Assembly: GCA_964057225.1 (NCBI GenBank)
Contig: OZ059894.1
Coordinates: forward strand, 3,782,001 to 3,846,000
Reading direction: 5' to 3'
Source: Auanema rhodensis
Lineage: Eukaryota; Nematoda; Chromadorea; Rhabditida; Rhabditidae
Length of the DNA: 64,000 nt
Under the pieces are notes generated by a model. The model was not told the origin of the DNA. It searched no databases and saw nothing but the letters and a program-made list of their open reading frames with translations. Numbering within the stretch: position 1 is the stretch's first letter; every line of letters starts with the position of its first letter. Position numbers and translations under genes: made by a program. Positions 10,882-24,570 of this stretch are shown piece by piece.

Positions 10882-13800
10882 ATTCGATGCGGATTTTTAA
10901 GCTGCGTCGGTCTTTGTTATCAGATTTGCGCTAGCTTAAAAATGCACCGAGATATCAACTGATATAAGTTCACACTTATATCCTCGATTTTCACCCTGAA
11001 GAATTAATTTTTTCGTTGAATAACAATGTCCATCGTCTTTGCCTTGAAAAAAGGAATCTAAAAACATCTACTTTTTGCTAAATTATTTTGAAATTTTTCG
11101 AAAAAATTTTTGTCAAAATGTTTTTGGAAGCAATGTTGAGTGTACATGGAAACTCAACATACACTAATGCATCATTTTTCAAACGATCATAACTAATTTT
11201 TGTATTAAGCGTTTCTCAATGTAGTATAGTGCATTCGATGCGGATTTTTAAGCTGCATCGATCTGTGTTATCAGATTTGCGCTAGCTTAAAAATGCACCG
11301 AGATATCAACTGATATATGTTCACACTTATATCCTCGATTTTCACCCTGAAGAATTAATTTTTTCGTTGAATAACAATGTCCATCGTCTTTGCCTTGAGA
11401 AAAGGAATCTAAAAACATCTACTTTTTGCTAAATTATTTTGAAATTTTTCGAAAAAATTTTTGTCAAAATGTTTTTGGAAGCAATGTTGAGTGTACATGG
11501 AAACTCAACATACACTAATGCATCATTTTTCAAACGATCATAACTAATTTTTGTATTAAGCGTTTCTCAATGTAGTATAGTGCATTCGATGCGGATTTTT
11601 AAGCTGCATCGATCTGTGTTATCAGATTTGCGCTAGCTTAAAAATGCACCGAGATATCAACTGATATAAGTTCACACTTATATCCTCGATTTTCACCCTG
11701 AAGAATTAATTTTTTCGTTGAATAACAATGTCCATCGTCTTTGCCTTGAAAAAAGGAATCTAAAAACATCTACTTTTTGCTAAATTATTTTGAAATTTTT
11801 CGAAAAAATTTTTGTCAAAATGTTTTTGGAAGCAATGTTGAGTGTACATGGAAACTCAACATACACTAATGCATCATTTTTCAAACGATCATAACTAATT
11901 TTTGTATTAAGCGTTTCTCAATGTAGTATAGTGCATTCGATGCGGATTTTTAAGCTGCATCGATCTGTGTTATCAGATTTGCGCTAGCTTAAAAATGCAC
12001 CGAGATATCAACTGATATAAGTTCACACTTATATCCTCGATTTTCACCCTGAAGAATTAATTTTTTCGTTGAATAACAATGTCCATCGTCTTTGCCTTGA
12101 AAAAAGGAATCTAAAAACATCTACTTTTTGCTAAATTATTTTGAAATTTTTCGAAAAAATTTTTGTCAAAATGTTTTTGGAAGCAATGTTGAGTGTACAT
12201 GGAAACTCAACATACACTAATGCATCATTTTTCAAACGATCATAACTAATTTTTGTATTAAGCGTTTCTCAATGTAGTATAGTGCATTCGATGCGAATTT
12301 TTAAGCTGCATCGATCTGTGTTATCAGATTTGCGCTAGCTTAAAAATGCACCGAGATATCAACTGATATATGTTCACACTTATATCCTCGATTTTCACCC
12401 TGAAGAATTAATTTTTTCGTTGAATAACAATGTCCATCGTCTTTGCCTTGAAAAAAGTAATCTAAAAACATCTACTTTTTGCTAAATTATTTTGAAATTT
12501 TTCGAAAAAATTTTTGTCAAAATGTTTTTGGAAGCAATGTTGAGTGTACATGGAAACTCAACATACACTAATGCATCATTTTTCAAACGATCATAACTAA
12601 TTTTTGTATTAAGCGTTTCTTAATGTAGTATAGTGCATTCGATGCGGATTTTTAAGCTGCATCGATCTGTGTTATCAGATTTGCGCTAGCTTAAAAATGC
12701 ACCGAGATATCAACTGATATAAGTTCACACTTATATCCTCGATTTTCACCCTGAAAAATTAACTTTTTTGTTGAATAACATCGTCCATCGTCTTTGCCTT
12801 GAAAAAAGGAATCTAAAAACATCTACTTTTTGCTAAATTATTTTGAAATTTTTCGAAAAAATTTTTGTCAAAATGTTTTTGGAAGCAATGTTGAGTGTAC
12901 ATGGAAACTCAACATACACTAATGCATCATTTTTCAAACGATCATAACTAATTTTTGTATTGAGCGTTTCTCAATGTAGTATAGTGCATTCGATGCGGAT
13001 TTTTAAGCTGCGTCGATCTGTGTTATCAGATTTGCGCTAGCTTAAAAATGCACCGAGATATCAACTGATATAAGTTCACACTTATATCCTCGATTTTGAC
13101 CCTGAAGAATTAATTTTTTCGTTGAATAACATTGTCCATCGTCTTTGCCTTGAAAAAAGGAATCTAAAAACATCTACTTTTTGCTAAATTATTTTGAAAT
13201 TTTTCGAAAAAATTTTTGTCAAAATGTTTTTGGAAGCAATGTTGAGTGTACTTGGAAACTCAACATACACTAATGCATCATTTTTCAAACGATCATAACT
13301 AATTTTTGTATTGAGCGTTTCTCAATGTAGTATAGTGCATTCGATGCGGATTTTTAAGCTGCGTCGATCTGTGTTATCAGATTTGCGCTAGCTTAAAAAT
13401 GCACCGAGATATCAACTGATATAAGTTCACACTTATATCCTCGATTTTCACCCTGAAACATTAATTTTTTTGTTGAATAACATCGTCCATCGTCTTTGCC
13501 TTGAAAAAAGGAATCTAAAAACATCTACTTTTTGCTAAATTATTTTGAAATTTTTCGAAAAAATTTTTGTCAAAATGTTTTTGGAAGCAATGTTGATTGT
13601 ACATGGAAACTCAACATACACTAATGCATCATTTTTCAAACGATCATAACTAATTTTTGTATTAAGCGTTTCTCAATGAAGTATAGTGCATTCGATGCGG
13701 ATTTTTAAGCTGCGTCGGTCTGTGTTATCAGATTTGCGCTAGCTTAAAAATGCACCGAGATATCAACTGATATAAGTTCACACTTATATCCTCGATTTTC

Positions 13801-16497
13801 ACCCTGAAAAATTAATTTTTTTGTTGAATAACATCGTCCATCGTCTTTGCCTTGAAAAAAGGAATCTAAAAACATCTACTTTTTGCTAAATTATTTTGAA
13901 ATTTTTCGAAAAAATTTTTGTCAAAATGTTTTTGGAAGCAATGTTGAGTGTACATGGAAACTCAACATACACTAATGCATCATTTTTCAAACGATCATAA
14001 CTAATTTTTGTATTAAGCGTTTCTCAATGTAGTATAGTGCATTCGATGCGGATTTTTAAGCTGCATCGATCTGTGTTATCAGATTTGCGCTAGCTTAAAA
14101 ATGCACCGAGATATCAACTGATATAAGTTCACACTTATATCCTCGATTTTCACCCTGAAGAATTAATTTTTTCGTTGAATAACAATGTCCATCGTCTTTG
14201 CCTCAAAAAAAGGTATCTAAAAACATCTACTTTTTGCTAAATTATTTTGAAATTTTTCGAAAAAATTTTTGTCAAAATGTTTTTGGAAGCAATGTTGAGT
14301 GTACATGGAAACTCAACATACACTAATGCATCATTTTTCAAACGATCATAACTAATTTTTGTATTAAGCGTTTCTCAATGTAGTATAGTGCATTCGATGC
14401 GGATTTTTAAGCTGCATCGATCTGTGTTATAAGATTTGCGCTAGCTTAAAAATGCACCGAGATATCAACTGATATAAGTTCACACTTATATCCTCGATTT
14501 TCACCCTGAAACATTAATTTTTTTGTTGAATAACATCGTCCATCGTCTTTGCCTTGAAAAAAGGAATCTAAAAACATCTACTTTTTGCTAAATTATTTTG
14601 AAATTTTTCGAAAAAATTTTTGTCAAAATGTTTTTGGAAGCAATGTTGAGTGTACATGGAAACTCAACATACACTAATGCATCATTTTTCAAACGATCAT
14701 AACTAATTTTTGTATTGAGCGTTTCTCAATGTAGTATAGTGCATTCGATGCGGATTTTTAAGCTGCGTCGATCTGTGTTATCAGATTTGCGCTAGCTTAA
14801 AAATGCACCGAGATATCAACTGATATAAGTTCACACTTATATCCTCGATTTTGACCCTGAAGAATTAATTTTTTCGTTTAATAACATCGTCCATCGTCTT
14901 TGCCTTGAAAAAAGGAATCTAAAAACATCTACTTTTTGCTAAATTATTTTGAAATTTTTCGAAAAAATTTTTGTCAAAATGTTTTTGGAAGCAATGTTGA
15001 TTGTACATGGAAACTCAACATACACTAATGCATCATTTTTCAAACGATCATAACTAATTTTTGTATTAAGCGTTTCTCAATGTAGTGTAGTGCATTCGAT
15101 GCGGATTTTTAAGCTGCGTCGATCTGTGTTATCAGATTTGCGCTAGCTTAAAAATGCACCGAGATATCAACTGATATAAGTTCACACTTATATCCTCGAT
15201 TTTGACCCTGAAGAATTAATTTTTTCGTTTAATAACATCGTCCATCGTCTTTGCCTTGAAAAAAGGAATCTAAAAACATCTACTTTTTGCTAAATTATTT
15301 TGAAATTTTTCGAAAAAATTTTTGTCAAAATGTTTTTGGAAGCAATGTTGATTGTACATGGAAACTCAACATACACTAATGCATCATTTTTCAAACGATC
15401 ATAACTAATTTTTGTATTAAGCGTTTCTCAATGTAGTGTAGTGCATTCGATGCGGATTTTTAAGCTGCGTCGATCTGTGTTATCAGATTTGCGCTAGCTT
15501 AAAAATGCACCGAGATATCAACTGATATATGTTCACACTTATATCCTCGATTTTCACCCTGAAGAATTAATTTTTTCGTTTAATAACATCGTCCATCGTC
15601 TTTGCCTTGAAAAAAGGAATCTAAAAACATCTACTTTTTGCTAAATTATTTTGAAATTTTTCGAAAAAATTTTTGTCAAAATGTTTTTGGAAGCAATGTT
15701 GATTGTACATGGAAACTCAACATACACTAATGCATCATTTTTCAAACGATCATAACTAATTTTTGTATTAAGCGTTTCTCAATGTAGTGTAGTGCATTCG
15801 ATGCGGATTTTTAAGCTGCGTCGATCTGTGTTATCAGATTTGCGCTAGCTTAAAAATGCACCGAGATATCAACTGATATAAGTTCACACTTATATCCTCG
15901 ATTTTGACCCTGAAGAATTAATTTTTTCGTTGAATAACATCGTCCATCGTCTTTGCCTTGGAAAAAGGAATCTAAAAACATCTACTTTTTGCTAAATTAT
16001 TTTGAAATTTTTCGAAAAAATTTTTGTCAAAATGTTTTTGGAAGCAATGTTGATTGTAGATGGAAACTCAACATACACTAATGCATCATTTTTCAAACGA
16101 TCATAACTAATTTTTGTATTGAGCGTTTCTCAATGTAGAATAGTGCATTCGATGCGGATTTTTAAGCTGCGTCGGTCTGTGTTATCAGATTTGCGCTAGC
16201 TTAAAAATGCACCGAGATATCAACTGATATATGTTCACACTTATATCCTCGATTTTCACCCTGAAGAATTAATTTTTTCGTTGAATAACAATGTCCATCG
16301 TCTTTGCCTTGAAAAAAGTAATCTAAAAACATCTACTTTTTGCTAAATTATTTTGAAATTTTTCGAAAAAATTTTTGTCAAAATGTTTTTGGAAGCAATG
16401 TTGAGTGTACATGGAAACTCAACATACACTAATGCATCATTTTTCAAACGATCATAACTAATTTTTGTATTAAGCGTTTCTCAATGTAGTATAGTGC
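10882..16497. repeat. 16-monomer higher-order repeat, copy 1 (5,616 bp)
   Basis: Monomers 32-47 recur, in order, 5,616 bp (16 x 351) downstream. Rare marks tie the copies together: GGTCTTTG at 10909 and 16525, GAGAAAAGG at 11397 and 17013, GCGAATTTT near 12294 and 17910, TTAACTTTTTTG near 12763 and 18379, GTACTTGG near 13249 and 18865, CCTCAAAAAAAGG near 14203 and 19819, and TTATAAGA near 14429 and 20045. Monomers 43-45 (14743-15795) are three nearly identical units ending in TAGTGTAG, a local triplication. The left junction probably lies inside monomers 31/47, since the right halves of those two match and the left halves do not. Confidence 0.92.
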
Positions 16498-19400
16498 ATT
16501 CGATGCGGATTTTTAAGCTGCGTCGGTCTTTGTTATCAGATTTGCGCTAGCTTAAAAATGCACCGAGATATCAACTGATATAAGTTCACACTTATATCCT
16601 CGATTTTCACCCTGAAGAATTAATTTTTTCGTTGAATAACAATGTCCATCGTCTTTGCCTTGAAAAAAGGAATCTAAAAACATCTACTTTTTGCTAAATT
16701 ATTTTGAAATTTTTCGAAAAAATTTTTGTCAAAATGTTTTTGGAAGCAATGTTGAGTGTACATGGAAACTCAACATACACTAATGCATCATTTTTCAAAC
16801 GATCATAACTAATTTTTGTATTAAGCGTTTCTCAATGTAGTATAGTGCATTCGATGCGGATTTTTAAGCTGCATCGATCTGTGTTATCAGATTTGCGCTA
16901 GCTTAAAAATGCACCGAGATATCAACTGATATATGTTCACACTTATATCCTCGATTTTCACCCTGAAGAATTAATTTTTTCGTTGAATAACAATGTCCAT
17001 CGTCTTTGCCTTGAGAAAAGGAATCTAAAAACATCTACTTTTTGCTAAATTATTTTGAAATTTTTCGAAAAAATTTTTGTCAAAATGTTTTTGGAAGCAA
17101 TGTTGAGTGTACATGGAAACTCAACATACACTAATGCATCATTTTTCAAACGATCATAACTAATTTTTGTATTAAGCGTTTCTCAATGTAGTATAGTGCA
17201 TTCGATGCGGATTTTTAAGCTGCATCGATCTGTGTTATCAGATTTGCGCTAGCTTAAAAATGCACCGAGATATCAACTGATATAAGTTCACACTTATATC
17301 CTCGATTTTCACCCTGAAGAATTAATTTTTTCGTTGAATAAGAATGTCCATCGTCTTTGCCTTGAAAAAAGGAATCTAAAAACATCTACTTTTTGCTAAA
17401 TTATTTTGAAATTTTTCGAAAAAATTTTTGTCAAAATGTTTTTGGAAGCAATGTTGAGTGTACATGGAAACTCAACATACACTAATGCATCATTTTTCAA
17501 ACGATCATAACTAATTTTTGTATTAAGCGTTTCTCAATGTAGTATAGTGCATTCGATGCGGATTTTTAAGCTGCATCGATCTGTGTTATCAGATTTGCGC
17601 TAGCTTAAAAATGCACCGAGATATCAACTGATATAAGTTCACACTTATATCCTCGATTTTCACCCTGAAGAATTAATTTTTTCGTTGAATAACAATGTCC
17701 ATCGTCTTTGCCTTGAAAAAAGGAATCTAAAAACATCTACTTTTTGCTAAATTATTTTGAAATTTTTCGAAAAAATTTTTGTCAAAATGTTTTTGGAAGC
17801 AATGTTGAGTGTACATGGAAACTCAACATACACTAATGCATCATTTTTCAAACGATCATAACTAATTTTTGTATTAAGCGTTTCTCAATGTAGTATAGTG
17901 CATTCGATGCGAATTTTTAAGCTGCATCGATCTGTGTTATCAGATTTGCGCTAGCTTAAAAATGCACCGAGATATCAACTGATATATGTTCACACTTATA
18001 TCCTCGATTTTCACCCTGAAGAATTAATTTTTTCGTTGAATAACAATGTCCATCGTCTTTGCCTTGAAAAAAGTAATCTAAAAACATCTACTTTTTGCTA
18101 AATTATTTTGAAATTTTTCGAAAAAATTTTTGTCAAAATGTTTTTGGAAGCAATGTTGAGTGTACATGGAAACTCAACATACACTAATGCATCATTTTTC
18201 AAACGATCATAACTAATTTTTGTATTAAGCGTTTCTTAATGTAGTATAGTGCATTCGATGCGGATTTTTAAGCTGCATCGATCTGTGTTATCAGATTTGC
18301 GCTAGCTTAAAAATGCACCGAGATATCAACTGATATAAGTTCACACTTATATCCTCGATTTTCACCCTGAAAAATTAACTTTTTTGTTGAATAACATCGT
18401 CCATCGTCTTTGCCTTGAAAAAAGGAATCTAAAAACATCTACTTTTTGCTAAATTATTTTGAAATTTTTCGAAAAAATTTTTGTCAAAATGTTTTTGGAA
18501 GCAATGTTGAGTGTACATGGAAACTCAACATACACTAATGCATCATTTTTCAAACGATCATAACTAATTTTTGTATTGAGCGTTTCTCAATGTAGTATAG
18601 TGCATTCGATGCGGATTTTTAAGCTGCGTCGATCTGTGTTATCAGATTTGCGCTAGCTTAAAAATGCACCGAGATATCAACTGATATAAGTTCACACTTA
18701 TATCCTCGATTTTGACCCTGAAGAATTAATTTTTTCGTTGAATAACATTGTCCATCGTCTTTGCCTTGAAAAAAGGAATCTAAAAACATCTACTTTTTGC
18801 TAAATTATTTTGAAATTTTTCGAAAAAATTTTTGTCAAAATGTTTTTGGAAGCAATGTTGAGTGTACTTGGAAACTCAACATACACTAATGCATCATTTT
18901 TCAAACGATCATAACTAATTTTTGTATTGAGCGTTTCTCAATGTAGTATAGTGCATTCGATGCGGATTTTTAAGCTGCGTCGATCTGTGTTATCAGATTT
19001 GCGCTAGCTTAAAAATGCACCGAGATATCAACTGATATAAGTTCACACTTATATCCTCGATTTTGACCCTGAAGAATTAATTTTTTCGTTTAATAACATC
19101 GTCCATCGTCTTTGCCTTGAAAAAAGGAATCTAAAAACATCTACTTTTTGCTAAATTATTTTGAAATTTTTCGAAAAAATTTTTGTCAAAATGTTTTTGG
19201 AAGCAATGTTGATTGTACATGGAAACTCAACATACACTAATGCATCATTTTTCAAACGATCATAACTAATTTTTGTATTAAGCGTTTCTCAATGAAGTAT
19301 AGTGCATTCGATGCGGATTTTTAAGCTGCGTCGGTCTGTGTTATCAGATTTGCGCTAGCTTAAAAATGCACCGAGATATCAACTGATATAAGTTCACACT

Positions 19401-21762
19401 TATATCCTCGATTTTCACCCTGAAAAATTAATTTTTTTGTTGAATAACATCGTCCATCGTCTTTGCCTTGAAAAAAGGAATCTAAAAACATCTACTTTTT
19501 GCTAAATTATTTTGAAATTTTTCGAAAAAATTTTTGTCAAAATGTTTTTGGAAGCAATGTTGAGTGTACATGGAAACTCAACATACACTAATGCATCATT
19601 TTTCAAACGATCATAACTAATTTTTGTATTAAGCGTTTCTCAATGTAGTATAGTGCATTCGATGCGGATTTTTAAGCTGCATCGATCTGTGTTATCAGAT
19701 TTGCGCTAGCTTAAAAATGCACCGAGATATCAACTGATATAAGTTCACACTTATATCCTCGATTTTCACCCTGAAGAATTAATTTTTTCGTTGAATAACA
19801 ATGTCCATCGTCTTTGCCTCAAAAAAAGGTATCTAAAAACATCTACTTTTTGCTAAATTATTTTGAAATTTTTCGAAAAAATTTTTGTCAAAATGTTTTT
19901 GGAAGCAATGTTGAGTGTACATGGAAACTCAACATACACTAATGCATCATTTTTCAAACGATCATAACTAATTTTTGTATTAAGCGTTTCTCAATGTAGT
20001 ATAGTGCATTCGATGCGGATTTTTAAGCTGCATCGATCTGTGTTATAAGATTTGCGCTAGCTTAAAAATGCACCGAGATATCAACTGATATAAGTTCACA
20101 CTTATATCCTCGATTTTCACCCTGAAACATTAATTTTTTTGTTGAATAACATCGTCCATCGTCTTTGCCTTGAAAAAAGGAATCTAAAAACATCTACTTT
20201 TTGCTAAATTATTTTGAAATTTTTCGAAAAAATTTTTGTCAAAATGTTTTTGGAAGCAATGTTGAGTGTACATGGAAACTCAACATACACTAATGCATCA
20301 TTTTTCAAACGATCATAACTAATTTTTGTATTGAGCGTTTCTCAATGTAGTATAGTGCATTCGATGCGGATTTTTAAGCTGCGTCGATCTGTGTTATCAG
20401 ATTTGCGCTAGCTTAAAAATGCACCGAGATATCAACTGATATAAGTTCACACTTATATCCTCGATTTTGACCCTGAAGAATTAATTTTTTCGTTTAATAA
20501 CATCGTCCATCGTCTTTGCCTTGAAAAAAGGAATCTAAAAACATCTACTTTTTGCTAAATTATTTTGAAATTTTTCGAAAAAATTTTTGTCAAAATGTTT
20601 TTGGAAGCAATGTTGATTGTACATGGAAACTCAACATACACTAATGCATCATTTTTCAAACGATCATAACTAATTTTTGTATTAAGCGTTTCTCAATGAA
20701 GTATAGTGCATTCGATGCGGATTTTTAAGCTGCGTCGGTCTGTGTTATCAGATTTGCGCTAGCTTAAAAATGCACCGAGATATCAACTGATATAAGTTCA
20801 CACTTATATCCTCGATTTTCACCCTGAAAAATTAATTTTTTTGTTGAATAACATCGTCCATCGTCTTTGCCTTGAAAAAAGGAATCTAAAAACATCTACT
20901 TTTTGCTAAATTATTTTGAAATTTTTCGAAAAAATTTTTGTCAAAATGTTTTTGGAAGCAATGTTGAGTGTACATGGAAACTCAACATACACTAATGCAT
21001 CATTTTTCAAACGATCATAACTAATTTTTGTATTAAGCGTTTCTCAATGTAGTGTAGTGCATTCGATGCGGATTTTTAAGCTGCGTCGATCTGTGTTATC
21101 AGATTTGCGCTAGCTTAAAAATGCACCGAGATATCAACTGATATAAGTTCACACTTATATCCTCGATTTTGACCCTGAAGAATTAATTTTTTCGTTGAAT
21201 AACATCGTCCATCGTCTTTGCCTTGGAAAAAGGAATCTAAAAACATCTACTTTTTGCTAAATTATTTTGAAATTTTTCGAACAAATTTTTGTCAAAATGT
21301 TTTTGGAAGCAATGTTGATTGTAGATGGAAACTCAACATACACTAATGCATCATTTTTCAAACGATCATAACTAATTTTTGTATTGAGCGTTTCTCAATG
21401 TAGAATAGTGCATTCGATGCGGATTTTTAAGCTGCGTCGGTCTGTGTTATCAGATTTGCGCTAGCTTAAAAATGCACCGAGATATCAACTGATATATGTT
21501 CACACTTATATCCTCGATTTTCACCCTGAAGAATTAATTTTTTCGTTGAATAACAATGTCCATCGTCTTTGCCTTGAAAAAAGGAATCTAAAAACATCTA
21601 CTTTTTGCTAAATTATTTTGAAATTTTTCGAAAAAATTTTTGTCAAAATGTTTTTGGAAGCAATGTTGAGTGTACATGGAAACTCAACATACACTAATGC
21701 ATCATTTTTCAAACGATCATAACTAATTTTTGTATTAAGCGTTTCTCAATGTAGTATAGTGC
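16498..21762. repeat. 16-mer higher-order repeat, copy 2, one monomer shorter (5,265 bp)
   Basis: Monomers 48-54 match 32-38 one for one and 56-58 match 40-42. Monomer 55 is a chimera: TTGACCC and CGTTTA of the 43 type with the AATGAAGTATAG end of 39. Monomer 59 is 43-like but also ends AATGAAGTATAG, and 60 is 40-like but ends TAGTGTAG. After that 61-62 match 46-47 at an offset of 5,265 bp (15 x 351), shown by CCTTGGAAAAAGG at 15956 and 21221 and GATTGTAGATGG at about 16052 and 21317. The copy therefore lost one unit and was reshuffled around the triplicated monomer. A private ACAAATTTTT lies near 21281. Confidence 0.9.
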
Positions 21763-23166
21763 ATTCGATGCGGATTTTTAAGCTGCATCGATCTGTGTTA
21801 TCAGATTTGCGCTAGCTTAAAAATGCACCGAGATATCAACTGATATAAGTTCACACTTATATCCTCGATTTTCACCCTGAAACATTAATTTTTTTGTTGA
21901 ATAACATCGTCCATCGTCTTTGCCTTGAAAAAAGGAATCTAAAAACATCTACTTTTTGCTAAATTGTTCTGAAATTTTTCGAAAAAATTTTTGTCAAAAT
22001 GTTTTTGGAAGCAATGTTGAGTGTACATGGAAACTCAACATACACTAATGCATCATTTTTCAAACGATCATAACTAATTTTTGTATTGAGCGTTTCTCAA
22101 TGTAGTATAGTGCATTCGATGCGGATTTTTAAGCTGCGTCGGTCTGTGTTATCAGATTTGCGCTAGCTTAAAAATGCACCGAGATATCAACTGATATAAG
22201 TTCACACATATATCCTCGATTTTCACCCTGAAGAATTAATTTTTTCGTTGAATAACAATGTCCATCGTCTTTGCCTTGAAAAAAGGAATCTAAAAACATC
22301 TACTTTTTGCTAAATTATTTTGAAATTTTTCGAAAAAATTTTTGTCAAAATGTTTTTGGAAGCAATGTTGAGTGTACATGGAAACTCAACATACACTAAT
22401 GCATCATTTTTCAAACGATCATAACTAATTTTTGTATTAAGCGTTTCTCAATGTAGTATAGTGCATTCGATGCGGATTTTTAAGCTGCATCGATCTGTGT
22501 TATCAGATTTGCGCTAGCTTAAAAATGCACCGAGATATCAACTGATATATGTTCACACTTATATCCTCGATTTTCACCCTGAAGAATTAATTTTTTCGTT
22601 GAATAACAATGTCCATCGTCTTTGCCTTGAAAAAAGGAATCTAAAAACATCTACTTTTTGCTAAATTATTTTGAAATTTTTCGAAAAAATTTTTGTCAAA
22701 ATGTTTTTGGAAGCAATGTTGAGTGTACATGGAAACTCAACATACACTAATGCATCATTTTTCAAACGATCATAACTAATTTTTGTATTGAGCGTTTCTC
22801 AATGTAGTATAGTGCATTCGATGCGGATTTTTAAGCTGCATCGATCTGTGTTATCAGATTTGCGCTAGCTTAAAAATGCACCGAGATATCAACTGATATA
22901 AGTTCACACTTATATCCTCGATTTTCACAATGAAAAATTAATTTTTTTGTTGAATAACATCGTCCATCGTCTTTGCCTTGAAAAAAGGAATCTAAAAACA
23001 TCTACTTTTTGCTAAATTATTTTGAAATTTTTCGAAAAAATTTTTGTCAAAATGTTTTTGGAAGCAATGTTGAGTGTACATGGAAACTCAACATACACTA
23101 ATGCATCATTTTTCAAACGATCATAACTAATTTTTGTATTGAGCGTTTCTCAATGTAGTATAGTGC
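21763..23166. repeat. Block: monomers 63-66, mixed
   Basis: These are four units without a clear local partner. Monomer 63 has GAAACATT and private TTGTTCTG (near 21965). Monomer 64 carries CACACATATAT, otherwise seen in monomers 13 and 15. Monomer 65 carries ATATGTTC. Monomer 66 has a private CACAATGAAAAATT (near 22928), where CCC-type bases are replaced. Confidence 0.7.
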
Positions 23167-24570
23167 ATTCGATGCGGATTTTCAAGCTGCGTCGATCTGT
23201 GTTATCAGATTTGCGCTAGCTTAAAAATGCACCGAGATATCAACTGATATAAGTTCACACTTATATCCTCGATTTTGACCCTGAAGAATTAATTTTTTCG
23301 TTGAATAACATCGTCCATCGTCTTTGCCTTGAAAAAAGGAATCTAAAAACATCTTATTTTTGCTAAATTATTTTGAAATTTTTCGAAAAAATTTTTGTCA
23401 AAATGTTTTTGGAAGCAATGTTGATTGTACATGGAAACTCAACATACACTAATGCATCATTTTTCAAACGATCATAACTAATTTTTGTATTAAGCGTTTC
23501 TCAATGTAGTATAGTGCATTCGATGCGGATTTTTAAGCTGCGTCGGTCTGTGTTATCAGATTTGCGCTAGCTTAAAAATGCACCGAGATATCAACTGATA
23601 TAAGTTCACACTTATATCCTCGATTTTCACCCTGAAGAATTAATTTTTTCGTTGAATAACAATGTCCATCGTCTTTGCCTTGAAAAAAGGAATCTAAAAA
23701 CATCTACTTTTTGCTAAATTATTTTGAAATTTTTCGAAAAAATTTTTGTCAAAATGTTTTTGGAAGCAATATTGAGTGTACATGGAAACTCAACATACAC
23801 TAATGCATCATTTTTCAAACGATCATAACTAATTTTTGTATTAAGCGTTTCTCAATGTAGTATAGTGCATTCGATGCGGATTTTTAAGCTGCATCGATCT
23901 GTGTTATCAGATTTGCGCTAGCTTAAAAATGCACCGAGATATCAACTGATATAAGTTCACACTTATATCCTTGATTTTCACCCTGAAGAATTAATTTTTT
24001 CGTTGAATAACAATGTCCATCGTCTTTGCCTCAAAAAAAGGTATCTAAAAACATCTACTTTTTGCTAAATTATTTTGAAATTTTTCGAAAAAATTTTTGT
24101 CAAAATGTTTTTGGAAGCAATGTTGAGTGTACATGGAAACTCAACATACACTAATGCATCATTTTTCAAACGATCATAACTAATTTTTGTATTAAGCGTT
24201 TCTCAATGTCGTATAGTGCATTCGATGCGGATTTTTAAGCTGCGTCGATCTGTTTTATCAGATTTGCGCTAGCTTAAAAATGCACCGAGATATCAACTGA
24301 TATAAGTTCACACTTATATCCTCGATTTTCACCCTGAAGAATTAATTTTTTCGTTGAATAACAATGTCCATCGTCTTCGCCTTGAAAAAAAAAATCTAAA
24401 AACATCTACTTTTTGCTAAATTATTTTGAAATTTTTCGAAAAAATTTTTGTCAAAATGTTTTTGGAAGCAATGTTGAGTGTACATGGAAACTCAACATAC
24501 ACTAATTCATCATTTTTCAAACGATCATAACTAATTTTTGTATTAAGCGTTTCTCAATGTAGTATAGTGC
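23167..24570. repeat. 4-monomer higher-order repeat, copy 1 (1,404 bp)
   Basis: Monomers 67-70 recur exactly 1,404 bp downstream. Marks in order: TTTTCAAGCTG and CATCTTATTTTT in 67, CAATATTGAG in 68, CCTTGATT, CCTCAAAAAAAGG and TGTCGTATAG in 69, and GTTTTATC, TTCGCC, a 10-A run (24385-24394) and TTCATC in 70. Monomer 70 is the first GTTTTATC unit in the window. Confidence 0.93.
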
